A stretch of 64,000 nucleotides of DNA from Nitrospira sp. (GTDB lineage: Bacteria; Nitrospirota; Nitrospiria; Nitrospirales; Nitrospiraceae): positions 682,001 to 746,000 of the forward strand of contig JARFXR010000002.1 in NCBI GenBank assembly GCA_029194535.1. Direction: 5' to 3'. The notes below the pieces were generated by a model. The model saw only the letters and a program-made list of their open reading frames with translations. It was not told the origin of the DNA and made no database searches. The position numbers and the translations under genes are program-made. Positions 9,498 through 18,359 of the stretch are shown piece by piece; within the stretch, counting starts at the first letter, position 1, and the number at the start of each line of letters is the position of its first letter.

Positions 9498-11744
9498 TTA
9501 GTTCAGCGCGTTCAGCGCCGAACCTGCCTTGAACCACGCAAGTTGTTGTGCCGTCATGCTGTGGTTCGCCTGGATGGTGAGCGTGTTGCCATCCGTCTTG
9601 TGAATGATCACCTGCACCGGCTTGCCAGGAGCCAGATTCGTCAGCCCCGTCACACTGATGCGGTCCTGCTGCTCGATCTTCTCGTAATCCTTCGGATCAG
9701 CGAAGGTCAACGCCAAGATCCCCTGCTTCTTCAGATTGGTCTCATGGATGCGGGCAAAGCTCTTCGTGATCACCGCTCGGACGTTGAGGAAGCGCGGGGA
9801 CATGGCCGCATGTTCCCGGCTGCTTCCCTCGCCGTAGTTCTCATCGCCGACGACGATGGATCCGATGCCCTTTGCCTTATAACGGCGCGCGATCTGCGCG
9901 ATCGTCAACCCGGTTTCCCCGGTCAGTACATCTGTCCCCTTGCCCGGCTCCGAGGAAAATGCATTGTTCGCGCCCAAAAACATGTTGTCGCTGATCTTGT
10001 CCAGGTGGCCCCGGAACTTCAACCACGGACCGGCGGGAGAAATGTGATCGGTCGTGGTCTTCCCCTTCGTCTTGATCAGGAGGGGAAGCTTTTCAAAATC
10101 CTTTCCGTCCCAGCGCGGGAACGGCTGCAGCAGTTGTAACCGCTCGCTTGTGGCGGGAATGTCTACCGTCAAGCTCTCGCCGTTTTCAGCCGGCGCGACG
10201 AACCCTTCCTCGCCCTTGGCGAATCCCTTCGCGGGCAACTCCTCGCCCTGCGGTGGATCGAGCTTGAATTCCTTTCCATCGGCTCCCTTCAATTTGCCGT
10301 TGACCGGGTCAAACCCCAGATCCCCCGACAAGGCATAGGCCGTCACGACTTCCGGGCTCGCCAGGAACGAGAGCGTTTCGTTGATCCCGTCATTGCGCCC
10401 CGGAAAGTTCCGGTTAAAGGAGCTGACGATCGAATCCGCCTTCCCTTTCACTCCGTCGGCGCGCTTCCACTGGCCGATGCAGGGGCCGCAGGAATTCGAC
10501 AATACGGTGCCTCCGAGCTTCTCAAAGGTTTCCAGAAATCCGTCGCGCTTCATCGTGTGATAGATGCGCTCCGAGCCCGGCGATACGAGAAACGCTGTCT
10601 TGGCCTTGAGGCCGGCTTTCATTCCCTGCTTGGCGATGTGGGCCGAACGGCTGATGTCTTCATAGGATGAATTGGTGCAACTCCCGATCAACGCCGCCTT
10701 CAATTCGACCGGATACCCCTTTTCTTTCGCTTCCGCCGCCAGCTTGGAGACCGGGCGAGCGAGATCCGGCGTATGCGGCCCGACGACGTGCGGCTCCAGC
10801 TTGGAGAGATCGACCTCGACGATCTGGTCGTAGTACTTCTCAGGCGATTGATATACTTCCGGATCGGCAACCAGGAGGTCCTTGTGCGACTGCGCGAAGT
10901 TCGCCAGATCAGCACGATCGGTGATCGTCATATAGGCGACCATTTTCTGATCAAATGGGAACACCGATGTCGTCGCGCCCAATTCCGCGCCCATGTTGCA
11001 GATCGTGCCCTTGCCGGTAGCGCTGATCGTCTCGGTTCCTGGGCCGAAATACTCGACGATTTTGTTCGTCCCGCCCTTCACGGTGAGGAGCCCGCACAGA
11101 TAGAGAATCACGTCTTTGGGTGATGCCCATCCGTTCAACTTGCCGGTTAATCGCACCCCGATCAACTTCGGATGGAGCACTTCCCAGGGGAGTCCGGCCA
11201 TCACCTCCCCGGCATCCGCTCCTCCGACTCCGATCGCCAACATGCCGAGCCCGCCGCCGTTCGGCGTATGGGAATCCGTGCCGATGATCAAGCCGCCGGG
11301 GAATGCATAATTTTCCAGAACGACTTGATGGATAATCCCGGCGCCCGGCTTCCAGAATCCGATGCCGTACTTTTTCGCCGCGGAAGCAAGGAAGTTATAG
11401 ACCTCTTTGTTCTCGTCCATCGCGCGAAGTAGATCCTTTTCGGAGCCCATTTCAGCGCGGATCAGGTGGTCGCAGTGAATCGTGCTCGGGACCGCAGCCT
11501 GTTTCTTCCCCGCCTGCATGAACTGCAACATGGCCATCTGAGCCGTCGCGTCCTGCATCGCCACCCGGTCCGGTCTCAACGCGAGCATCGCTTTCCCGCG
11601 ATCCCAGACTTGCGTGTCGAAATTGTCGGCGTGCGACACAAGAATTTTCTCGGCGAGCGTGAGGCCCCGGCCGAATTTCGTTCTGGCTTTCGCGCAGACG
11701 TCCGGCATCTTGGCATAGAGTTTTCTGGCGAGCTCGAGTGACAT
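9498..11744 (-). CDS. acn: Aconitate hydratase
   Basis: 748 residues, of the mitochondrial-like aconitase subfamily by length. It has IGTDSHTPNGGGLGMLAIGV in the N-terminal half, the [4Fe-4S] cysteines in IGSCTNSSYEDI and in SNSCGPCIGQW, and the swivel domain with GDENYGEGSSREHAA. It interconverts citrate and isocitrate in the cytoplasm, here the step joining Icd and the citrate-cleaving AclAB. A strong AAGGAG precedes the ATG at 11744. It lies between aclA and icd in the rTCA operon. Confidence 0.95.
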   Translation of the reverse strand: MSLELARKLYAKMPDVCAKARTKFGRGLTLAEKILVSHADNFDTQVWDRGKAMLALRPDRVAMQDATAQMAMLQFMQAGKKQAAVPSTIHCDHLIRAEMGSEKDLLRAMDENKEVYNFLASAAKKYGIGFWKPGAGIIHQVVLENYAFPGGLIIGTDSHTPNGGGLGMLAIGVGGADAGEVMAGLPWEVLHPKLIGVRLTGKLNGWASPKDVILYLCGLLTVKGGTNKIVEYFGPGTETISATGKGTICNMGAELGATTSVFPFDQKMVAYMTITDRADLANFAQSHKDLLVADPEVYQSPEKYYDQIVEVDLSKLEPHVVGPHTPDLARPVSKLAAEAKEKGYPVELKAALIGSCTNSSYEDISRSAHIAKQGMKAGLKAKTAFLVSPGSERIYHTMKRDGFLETFEKLGGTVLSNSCGPCIGQWKRADGVKGKADSIVSSFNRNFPGRNDGINETLSFLASPEVVTAYALSGDLGFDPVNGKLKGADGKEFKLDPPQGEELPAKGFAKGEEGFVAPAENGESLTVDIPATSERLQLLQPFPRWDGKDFEKLPLLIKTKGKTTTDHISPAGPWLKFRGHLDKISDNMFLGANNAFSSEPGKGTDVLTGETGLTIAQIARRYKAKGIGSIVVGDENYGEGSSREHAAMSPRFLNVRAVITKSFARIHETNLKKQGILALTFADPKDYEKIEQQDRISVTGLTNLAPGKPVQVIIHKTDGNTLTIQANHSMTAQQLAWFKAGSALNALN

Positions 11745-11883
11745 CTCTCTCTCCTTGCAAACGGGCTAGGCCTCTGAGAACAGGAGCCGGGGAGTGACTC
11801 CCCCCGACCACGCACCCTTTACCGATAGCCTCTTGTTAAGGCGGCACTTCCCCCCGCTCTTTGAACGGCAGGACCTCCCGCGG

Positions 11884-13704
11884 TTATTTCAATGGCGGCA
11901 CTTCGCGCCGTTTTGGCGCCGCATAGTTGACCAGATAGTCGAACAGCCGGATCAAACGGCTGTCCTGACGCTTCTGATCCACCCAGTGTCCGATCAATCC
12001 GATCGTACGGGACAGAATGAAGAAGCCGTTCAAACTGTCGATCGGGAACCCGATGTCGACGAGCACGGCCGCCATCGTTCCGTCCACGTTGAGGATCAGG
12101 TTGTCCTTCTTCGCGGCCGTGACCTTCTCGACTTCCAATGCGAAATCCAGACAGGGCGTCTTGATGCTCAGGCTCTTGACGTACCCCACCAGTTCCTTCA
12201 CCCGCTTGTCCGGATTGCGCAGGCTCTTGACGCGGTGGCCGATGCCGGGGACGGGGCCCACATTCTTTTTCATGTACGCCAGGAATTCGTCCACGTTCAT
12301 CTTGTTGTCTACCGCGTGCTTGAACCAACGGCCCGCGTCCGTCACGGCGCCGCCGAACCGGGGACCGATCATGATCATGCCGGCTGCAACCGACTGCGAC
12401 AGCCCGATACCGGCGCAGGCGGCCAGGATCGTCGCATAGGCTCCGCTGACGCAGGGGCCATGGTCGGCCGACAGCATCATGATGCGCTTGATGATTTCGG
12501 CTTCCTGTTTGGAGATGAGCCGCTTGTCCCACAACAGGCCGATGACATGCGGGATTTCGTAGCCCTTGTTGATCAACTCGGAGGCCGGATAGCCGTCATA
12601 GCACGGCTCGTCTCCCCGGTCGTCGCTGATCGTCGTGCGGATCAGCGGCGCGACCATCACTTCGTCGGCCTTCATCGCCTCTTCGATCGACTTGGGCAAC
12701 CGTGGCAACACCGCAGGCTCGACCGGCTCCTTCACTTGCCCGGACTTCAACAGTTCCTGATAGGTCTCCTTGATCGCCGGGCCGAGCGCCCCGAACGTGG
12801 GAGGGACGAGCGCACCGGCTTTCTTGAGCGCTTCCGATTTCGACCGGGCGGACCCTTCCCCCTTCATGCCTTCCTTGGCCCCTGCGTGACCGAATTTCAT
12901 GCCCTTAGGCAGACTCTCCTGACAGAAGCCGGAGACCACGCCGATCAACTTGATTCGCCGCTTCTTGGCGCCGTACCACTCGGCGGCGCGCTCTTCGAGA
13001 TCACCGCCCATTTCCCCGACGATGACCACGGCCTTCGTCTGGGGATCGTTCTCGAACATCTCAAGATAACTGACGTAGTCCGTGCCGGGATAGGCGTCCC
13101 CGCCGATGCCGATCGCCGTGGTAATACCGTCTGCGAACTGGGAACAGATCCAGATGATCTCGTTGGAGAGCCCGCCTGACTTGGTGATGACCCCGAACGA
13201 TCCCTCGCGATAGAGCTTCGACAGGACCAGGTTGTCGAAGGCGCCGCCGATCACACCGAGCCGACAGGAGCCGGCCGAAATGATGCCGATCGACGACGGA
13301 CCGTTGAACACCTTGCCCAGTTTTCGCGCATGGGCCCCGAGCAGTTTGGCGTCTTTCTCCGGCACCCCCTCGGTGATCATCGACACAACCTTGATATGGG
13401 GATCGTCGAGCGCTTCCATTCCGCCTTTCATCGCGCGGTCGGCGCCGATGTAGACAAGGCTGGTATTGATCGTGGCATGATGCTTGGTCGCCTCCGCAAT
13501 CGTCTTGTACACGGGAATGGCGATCAGTCCGCTCCCGTAGGGGATCTCGTTGGTCTTCCCGGCATCGGGCGGATAGACGAAAGCCTCGACGTTGAGCGGG
13601 CGCTTGATGAGATAACAAAATTCAGCCATGCGGCGGGCGGCGTTGACACCAGCCTGTCCGCCTTGGATCACCACGCGGGTGTCTTTGTTTGCCAGAATGC
13701 TCAT
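11884..13704 (-). CDS. aclA: ATP-citrate lyase, alpha subunit
   Basis: 606 residues, close to the length of Chlorobium AclA. The N-terminal half is SucD-like: an N-terminal CoA-binding domain (TRVVIQGGQAGVN), and the active-site H273 in KFGHAGAKEG that carries phosphate. The C-terminal half is citrate-synthase-like and provides cleavage of citryl-CoA: SADHGPCVSGAYATI, GPRFGGAVTDAGRW and PGIGHRVKS. With AclB it converts citrate + CoA + ATP to acetyl-CoA + oxaloacetate, the diagnostic step of the rTCA cycle. A citryl-CoA synthetase/lyase pair would split these halves, so this is the fused AclA form. Confidence 0.95.
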   Translation of the reverse strand: MSILANKDTRVVIQGGQAGVNAARRMAEFCYLIKRPLNVEAFVYPPDAGKTNEIPYGSGLIAIPVYKTIAEATKHHATINTSLVYIGADRAMKGGMEALDDPHIKVVSMITEGVPEKDAKLLGAHARKLGKVFNGPSSIGIISAGSCRLGVIGGAFDNLVLSKLYREGSFGVITKSGGLSNEIIWICSQFADGITTAIGIGGDAYPGTDYVSYLEMFENDPQTKAVVIVGEMGGDLEERAAEWYGAKKRRIKLIGVVSGFCQESLPKGMKFGHAGAKEGMKGEGSARSKSEALKKAGALVPPTFGALGPAIKETYQELLKSGQVKEPVEPAVLPRLPKSIEEAMKADEVMVAPLIRTTISDDRGDEPCYDGYPASELINKGYEIPHVIGLLWDKRLISKQEAEIIKRIMMLSADHGPCVSGAYATILAACAGIGLSQSVAAGMIMIGPRFGGAVTDAGRWFKHAVDNKMNVDEFLAYMKKNVGPVPGIGHRVKSLRNPDKRVKELVGYVKSLSIKTPCLDFALEVEKVTAAKKDNLILNVDGTMAAVLVDIGFPIDSLNGFFILSRTIGLIGHWVDQKRQDSRLIRLFDYLVNYAAPKRREVPPLK

Positions 13705-13722
13705 CGGAGTCTCCTCTTTCCT

Positions 13723-13799
13723 AGTGCCGAGTGCTGCGTGCCACGTGCTGAGTTGAAGAGCAGGGCTAATCGCTCAGCACCCAGGACTCAGGACTCATG
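13723..13799. repeat. Mirrored AGTGCTGAG-type repeat element between aclB and aclA
   Basis: The left arm 13723-13755 (AGTGCCGAGTGCTGCGTG and following) and right arm 13771-13799 (CGCTCAGCACCCAGGACTC and following) are degenerate reverse complements built on the same AGTGCTGAG unit as the element at 4665-4757. It begins two bases past the aclB stop codon and ends just before the aclA ribosome-binding site. Confidence 0.55.
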
Positions 13800-13800
13800 G

Positions 13801-14997
13801 CTACTTTTGCAGCGCCTTGTCGACGATGTCGGTCAGCGGTGTGTTGCGATCGAAGACGTGGATGTCGAATCCTTCGTCCCTGAGAGCCCGCATGGCGTCG
13901 AGGCCCTCCTTTTCCCTGGGGCCGCCGCGGCGGACCCAAATCTTGACACTCTTGAGCTTGCCGTCCGACTTGGCCTTCCGGAATCCGTTGATGATGCCGC
14001 CGAAGGTCTTCTTGACGTCGGTAAAGTTGGCGATGGCGCCACCCACGATGATGTTCTTGATGTGCGGGAGCGAACAGATCTTTTCCGTCAGGACTTCAAC
14101 GGCCCAGTCCGGAGGATCTCCGGAATACTCCGCATAGTTGGCCAGTTTGCCGCCGCGCGCAACAACCGCGTCCGAGTAGTACACGCTGGCACCGCCACCG
14201 GCCGGGAGCATCGCCGTATCGCCACCGGGAATTTCAATGAATTTCACGGATCCTTTGATCTTGCTGTCGACGGCCATCACGTCCATCTCGTCCTTGGAAT
14301 AGGCGCGGCCGAACTCGGCGGCAAACTGAAAATTCCAGTCCGGATGCCTGAACTTGGCGTCACCGTCGAGCAAGGTGACTGCATCGAGGGCGACCAGTTC
14401 GCCGTCGCTCTCCCGCACGACCACGGGATTGACTTCAAGATACTGCGCGTCTTCGTTGTCGAAGCAGGTGAACATTTTTCCGGCAAAGTCCGCCATTTTC
14501 TTCGTCAAGGAGCCGGAGAATCCCGCATCCTTAGCCAACTTCTCCAACGCTTCGGAGGTCGGCTGCTGTCCCACATCCAAAGTCAACCGCTTGACCCTGT
14601 CCCAATTTGACTCCACTTCGATACCACCGCAATTGGCGACGAGAATCTCGCTGCCTTCGCGGGTCGACTTGACCGCGCAGTAGTACTCCTCCTTGTGCGG
14701 AATCATCTCGGAGACGATGACTTGAGTCACGGTGATGCTGCCGACCTGACGGCCGATCATCTCCTTCGTCGCGGCCACCGCCTCATTCACATCGAGGCCG
14801 ACCTTGACCAGACCGAGCTTGAACCGGGATCCCAGGGCTTCGTGAGCCTTGGCGACCAGCTTGCTTTTCTTCATCCATTCATTGGCTTGTCCCAGCTTGG
14901 CAAGTTCATCAGCAGAGGTGACGACGACGTACTGCGGAACGGCGATTCCCCATTTCTTCATCAGTCCCATACCGGGACCTTCGAGCACTTTGGCCAT
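13801..14997 (-). CDS. aclB: ATP-citrate lyase, beta subunit
   Basis: 398 residues from the ATG at 14997, the same length as Chlorobium AclB. I rejected an upstream in-frame TTG at 15075 because it lies in the -35 box of the promoter, and AAGGAG sits correctly before 14997. The protein starts MAKVLEGPGMGLMKKWGIAV, has an ATP-grasp fold related to SucC, and ends with a CoA-ligase-like domain (IIVGGAIANFTDVKKTFGG). It binds ATP and completes the citrate lyase with AclA. It is the first gene of the rTCA operon, expressed from the promoter about 43 bases upstream. Confidence 0.93.
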   Translation of the reverse strand: MAKVLEGPGMGLMKKWGIAVPQYVVVTSADELAKLGQANEWMKKSKLVAKAHEALGSRFKLGLVKVGLDVNEAVAATKEMIGRQVGSITVTQVIVSEMIPHKEEYYCAVKSTREGSEILVANCGGIEVESNWDRVKRLTLDVGQQPTSEALEKLAKDAGFSGSLTKKMADFAGKMFTCFDNEDAQYLEVNPVVVRESDGELVALDAVTLLDGDAKFRHPDWNFQFAAEFGRAYSKDEMDVMAVDSKIKGSVKFIEIPGGDTAMLPAGGGASVYYSDAVVARGGKLANYAEYSGDPPDWAVEVLTEKICSLPHIKNIIVGGAIANFTDVKKTFGGIINGFRKAKSDGKLKSVKIWVRRGGPREKEGLDAMRALRDEGFDIHVFDRNTPLTDIVDKALQK

Positions 14998-15046
14998 GAC
15001 GGGTCTCCTTCGTGACGCGAGTGGCAAGCGGTAACAAGGGAGCCGG

Positions 15047-15075
15047 ATTGTAACGAAATAGCGGAGATGACTCAA
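15047..15075 (-). promoter_or_regulatory. Sigma-70-type promoter of the rTCA operon
   Basis: On the minus strand TTGAGT (15070-15075), a 17-base spacer and TACAAT (15047-15052) give a near-consensus promoter. The predicted transcript starts near 15040, leaving a leader of about 43 bases before aclB. No operator-like dyad is obvious. Confidence 0.65.
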
Positions 15076-15191
15076 TACACCAGAGGGACTAATTCACGGG
15101 GGATCAAAAGGCCTAGCCCATGGGACAAGCCGTGCGAGATTGCCGCAAGTTACCGATTTCTAATGGTGTTTCCTTGAGATCTGCGGTGTAT

Positions 15192-16043
15192 TCAGGCTTG
15201 CCCCCCCGCCTGTCGTCGCCGCCGCTGACAACCGGGGCAGATGAACGAGCTTCGCTCGCTCTGGAGCCGCCTAATGGTCGCTCCGCACCGGTTGGGACAA
15301 GGCTCACCCTCTTTCCCATAGACCAAGTGATGATCCTTGTAGCGCCCTTCCGTCCCGTCGGGAGCGAAGAAATCGCGTACGCTCGATCCGCCGCAGTCGA
15401 TCGCCTGCCTAAGCACCTGTTGGGTGATCCGGAACAGCCGGTCGATTCTGTCCGGATGCAGACGATTGGCGAGACAGTTCGGGTGCAAGCCGGCGCGGAA
15501 GAGGATCTCGTTCGCGTAAATATTGCCGATTCCGGCCACCATCTGTTGATGCATCAACAGGGGTTTCAATCTGCCTCGCCGACGGGTTAGGAGGCCGGCG
15601 AACTCCTCGCGCGAGATCGTCAATGGATCGCAGCCGAAGCGGCGGGAGATGTACCGGTCAAGTCCGGACGCATCAAGGAGGGACAGGCGGCCGAATCGGC
15701 GTGGGTTCCAATAGCGAAGCATCCGCTCGGAGCCTTCTACGAAGGTCAACTCCACGTGAACATGGCGAGGATGTCTGATCGGAACCGCGTCGAACAGCAG
15801 GAGGCCGGACATGCCGAGTTCCGCTACTACGTATCGCACCTCGACACTTTTCTGAAACCCCAGCGCGACACTTTTGCCATATCGGTCGACGGAGATCAGT
15901 CGGGTCTCGCGATACCAGGACAGGGTGCCCACCCCTTCCCTGACGATGTCCCGGCGACCGAGGACCACATCGACCAGCCTCGCGCCGGCTAAACGAGACC
16001 GGATCTGTCTGGCAACGACCTCCGCTTCAGGCAGTTCGGGCAT
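15192..16043 (-). CDS. mutM: Formamidopyrimidine-DNA glycosylase
   Basis: 283 residues from the ATG at 16043. This start is required because Fpg uses the processed N terminus: MPELPEAEV puts Pro at position 2 and Glu at 3 as catalytic residues. The central helix-two-turn-helix is seen in GIGNIYANEILFRAGLHPN. A C-terminal zinc finger (CPNRCG and CPGCQ) completes the family pattern. It removes 8-oxoguanine and other oxidised bases and nicks the abasic site. It lies upstream of the rTCA operon on the same strand, separated by the operon promoter. A Nei-type enzyme is a less likely reading. Confidence 0.9.
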   Translation of the reverse strand: MPELPEAEVVARQIRSRLAGARLVDVVLGRRDIVREGVGTLSWYRETRLISVDRYGKSVALGFQKSVEVRYVVAELGMSGLLLFDAVPIRHPRHVHVELTFVEGSERMLRYWNPRRFGRLSLLDASGLDRYISRRFGCDPLTISREEFAGLLTRRRGRLKPLLMHQQMVAGIGNIYANEILFRAGLHPNCLANRLHPDRIDRLFRITQQVLRQAIDCGGSSVRDFFAPDGTEGRYKDHHLVYGKEGEPCPNRCGATIRRLQSERSSFICPGCQRRRRQAGGQA

Positions 16044-16127
16044 GAACAAGCTACTCCGTCTCGTCAAGGACCGGCTTGAACAGTGTGGTCTGCGGAGAGA
16101 CGCGAGCGGTTCTCGGCCTGGCTGGTA

Positions 16128-16568
16128 TCAAGCCCTCAGACCGGACGCATCGGCCGTTCTTCGAGATTCGCGAAGCTGTTGCACCGCCTCAATGACCCAG
16201 CGCAAGTTCGGTAAGGGGACAGCGCCAGGCCGCTGCTTCAGAAGCAGGCTCAGGGCATCGGGATAGGCCATGTTTTCCACACAGCAGAGATAGGCCAGTA
16301 CGACCGAGACGGAACGTCCCATGCCCGCGCGGCAGCAGACCAGGACGCTGTTTTCAGGCAGGTGCGCTTCAATCCAGGCTACGGCGTGATCCAACGAGGA
16401 AACGCCCGCTTCTCCGTATTCCTTCAATGGAATGCTGTTGTACGCAACACCTGCCGGTGGTGCAATCGACAGCTCGGCCGCCACCATCAGCAATGCGCCG
16501 ATGCCGGCGGGTGGACTCTCGGCATCGAAAAGATTGCCGACGGCCAACTTGTCGGTGATCTGATACAT
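16128..16568 (-). CDS. Dual-specificity protein phosphatase-like protein
   Basis: 146 residues from the ATG at 16568 (an in-frame TTG three codons earlier is possible). The start MYQITDKLAVGNLFDA resembles cysteine-dependent dual-specificity phosphatases. The signature loop reads VCCRAGMGRSVS: Cys, Gly, Arg and Ser of the Cx5R loop are kept, but the usual His before the catalytic Cys is Cys. The helices after it (VVLAYLCCVENMAYPDALS, then a KQRPGAVP segment) also fit the fold. It may dephosphorylate a protein, nucleotide or phosphoinositide; the substrate is unknown. It is divergent from the zinc-ribbon gene. Confidence 0.75.
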   Translation of the reverse strand: MYQITDKLAVGNLFDAESPPAGIGALLMVAAELSIAPPAGVAYNSIPLKEYGEAGVSSLDHAVAWIEAHLPENSVLVCCRAGMGRSVSVVLAYLCCVENMAYPDALSLLLKQRPGAVPLPNLRWVIEAVQQLRESRRTADASGLRA

Positions 16569-16624
16569 CGCAATCAACTATAGAATCGATGCGGCTCTTG
16601 ATCAAGTCCGAATCTGTGCCGCGG

Positions 16625-16654
16625 TTGCAGTCATTTCGGTCAGAACGCTATACT
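16625..16654 (+). promoter_or_regulatory. Sigma-70-type promoter of the zinc-ribbon gene
   Basis: TTGCAG (16625-16630), 18-base spacer, TATACT (16649-16654), 27 bases before the ATG at 16682. Confidence 0.55.
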
Positions 16655-16681
16655 CGGCAAGGTCGAAGGAGAACCGGTCCG

Positions 16682-17041
16682 ATGCCCAATCTCTCCGTTG
16701 CGGACGTTGAATCCAGGCTGTCCACCGTGCAGTGTGCCATCTGCAAGGGGTCCAGCTTCGGTATCGACCAGCGATTCATGCAGTCCGACGGTGAATGGCG
16801 CGGGGTGTGCAAAAAATGTTTCTACAGTTTTCCGGTCCATACGGACATGGAGTTCTATCTGCGAACCCAGCCGGATGTGCCCTATCGGTTGAAGGAAATC
16901 TCCTGCACCTCCTGTAACCATCGTGGCGTCAGCCTGGATTTTCGGATCACCATGTCGGTGCGTGAAGCCATTTACTTCGTGACCTGCACGAACTGCAAGA
17001 GAGCCTTCCCGGAACGGTCTTCACTCGAAGCCTTTGAATAG
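16682..17041 (+). CDS. Small protein with four CxxC motifs (double zinc ribbon)
   Basis: 119 residues from the ATG at 16682, supported by AAGGAG nine bases upstream. Four CxxC pairs are visible: CAIC, CKKC, CTSC and CTNC, suggesting two zinc ribbons or an iron-sulfur centre. There is no signal peptide and no other recognisable domain. A nucleic-acid or protein contact is possible, but I do not recognise the family. It is followed 37 bases later by a small acidic protein gene in the same direction. Confidence 0.7.
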   Translation: MPNLSVADVESRLSTVQCAICKGSSFGIDQRFMQSDGEWRGVCKKCFYSFPVHTDMEFYLRTQPDVPYRLKEISCTSCNHRGVSLDFRITMSVREAIYFVTCTNCKRAFPERSSLEAFE

Positions 17042-17078
17042 CTCGCCTTTTCTTCGACCGGGTGTGTATACTTCAGCT

Positions 17079-17261
17079 ATGACCGATAAGCCTAAGCAGC
17101 CTGAGCCGCCGGAATCAGAGAAAGAGCCCAAGGCTCGGAAAGAAATCCCCCTCATCTCGGTGCCGAACGATCGCGACATGATCGCAGAGGAAATGGAAGA
17201 GTTGTTCGACGAGGATCGCGTATCGCACCAGCACGGCAGTTCGGAACCGGAAGCGGATTAA
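17079..17261 (+). CDS. Small acidic protein of unknown function
   Basis: 60 residues starting MTDKPKQPEPPESEKEPKA, with many Glu, Lys and Pro, then a hydrophobic-acidic segment (DRDMIAEEMEELFDE). It is probably largely unfolded or a short helix. An alternative TTG start at 17034 overlaps the preceding stop; the ATG is preferred, although no clear ribosome-binding site is seen. It lies directly after the zinc-ribbon gene and may share its transcript. No known family recognised. Confidence 0.5.
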   Translation: MTDKPKQPEPPESEKEPKARKEIPLISVPNDRDMIAEEMEELFDEDRVSHQHGSSEPEAD

Positions 17262-17561
17262 ACCAAGCGGGTCCTGTCGCCGATCACCTCGTTCGTCCTC
17301 ACTCCACCCATCCCCCCGTGGGGGCAATCTAGATTTCATCATCGCGTTGGCCCGTCAGGCCCCTTTGCCTTATGCTTCTCCCAATAGCCGTTCTCCCCTT
17401 CCGTTGCGGGCGAACGAGGTTGTGATCGGCGCCACCCGCAAATTCCAAAACAAGACCGCTCAGCGCTACTCTAAAAGGGAGTGACCGGCGACGAGTCGAT
17501 TCCAGACCCGTGGCATTCATAACTAGTTTGGAGTTCTGGCCTCAATAACTTAGGCGCGATA
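17262..17561. other. Gene-poor gap beside the HNH patch
   Basis: 300 bases between the small acidic protein and the end of the HNH gene (convergent). It holds an imperfect GC hairpin (CCCCC-GTG-GGGGG near 17314-17327) and a minus-strand reading frame (17329-17520) that I do not trust. No tRNA, terminator with T-run or attachment-site repeat was identified. Confidence 0.4.
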
Positions 17562-18167
17562 TTAGAGTACGACTCGACCTCTTTCTATCTCACCCAAGGC
17601 TTTTGAACCTGCGCGAAACCATTGTCGTACCCCAGAATCGACCACGGCTTTGGGATGGCGATTGCAGTAGTCAATGAACCAGTGGAGGAGCCCATCCCAC
17701 TTCTTGAAATCTCCCGGAGGCTGCAGTTCCCAACCCAGATCAGCCAAGGCCCAGTTCATCTTCGCGCTGTTGCGAGCCATAGAAGTCGTAATCCAGTTCG
17801 ATGGCTCATCGGTGCCGCCCCGAGTAACTGGCACAAGATGGTCGATTGTGGCTCCAAGCTCCCAATATGCCGGATGAGTAACTTGTGTTTTCCAATTGGG
17901 GTGATACGGGAACTTCTCCGGTAAGGCGAAGGAGATCACGCGCAAGACAGGTGGAAATATGAGTTTTTGGTCGGTGTATCGATCAATGAATCCGTCTCGG
18001 ATGAAGACCCGCGTGTAGTCGAGGGGTCGAAATCGACGTTTTATTACGAGTTCCGGCGCGAACGGATAATCACCTTCTAGAATTGATGCCGCCCCGTCAG
18101 AATTATCATTCGTGAGGGCATCGCATGCCGCAGCGATAACGTCGGCTTTCTGGCGTGACGATGACAT
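17562..18167 (-). CDS. HNH endonuclease family protein
   Basis: 201 residues. The core is GATIDHLVPVTRGGTDEPSN (about 106-125) followed by MARNSAK (130-136): Asp109-His110, Asn124 and Asn133 match an HNH beta-beta-alpha-metal fold, without the zinc CxxC pairs of many members. The preceding part (RDGFIDRYTDQKLIFPP and FPYHPNWK) belongs to the same family type. It is a putative nuclease; targets are unknown. The gene reads visibly richer in A/T than its neighbours. It lies 12 bases after a 58-residue gene and downstream of two HigA-type antitoxin genes, which suggests an accessory gene patch. Confidence 0.8.
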   Translation of the reverse strand: MSSSRQKADVIAAACDALTNDNSDGAASILEGDYPFAPELVIKRRFRPLDYTRVFIRDGFIDRYTDQKLIFPPVLRVISFALPEKFPYHPNWKTQVTHPAYWELGATIDHLVPVTRGGTDEPSNWITTSMARNSAKMNWALADLGWELQPPGDFKKWDGLLHWFIDYCNRHPKAVVDSGVRQWFRAGSKALGEIERGRVVL

Positions 18168-18179
18168 CGGATGTTGGAG

Positions 18180-18356
18180 TTATACCTCAGGTCCCGTGTC
18201 GTTCGCAAAATCTTCGAGACCATGCTGCAGAGCTTGCTTGGCGATCTCCCGACGAAACCGATTGCTCTCGCGCTTGGCGTCAGCTTTACGGCCCCAGTAG
18301 GCGCCGCGCCCTCGTTTCGGCCCGGCGTGATCCGTCTTCTTGGCTTTTCCCGCCAC
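18180..18356 (-). CDS. 58-residue basic protein upstream of the HNH gene
   Basis: It starts with GTG at 18356 and ends with TAA at 18180, too short for many gene finders. The product starts MAGKAKKTDHAGPKRGRG, then YWGRKADAKRESNRFRRE, and ends in an amphipathic, more acidic segment. It is strongly basic over the first 40 residues. The gene begins three bases after the stop of the frameshifted antitoxin and ends 12 bases before the HNH gene, so it looks like part of one transcript. I recall similar short basic proteins next to accessory genes but cannot name a family. A nucleic-acid-binding role is inference. Confidence 0.5.
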   Translation of the reverse strand: MAGKAKKTDHAGPKRGRGAYWGRKADAKRESNRFRREIAKQALQHGLEDFANDTGPEV

Positions 18357-18359
18357 AAC

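Noticed and set aside
14998-15075. 26-residue N-terminal extension of AclB
   Set aside because: It starts inside the -35 box and is absent from AclB of Chlorobium by length comparison.
16589-16681. Longer N terminus for the zinc-ribbon protein
   Set aside because: The extension reads through the promoter; the ATG at 16682 has a good ribosome-binding site.
17329-17520. 63-codon minus-strand frame starting MNATGLESTRRRS
   Set aside because: No ribosome-binding site, no recognisable motif and no fit to neighbours; could be a remnant but is not supported.
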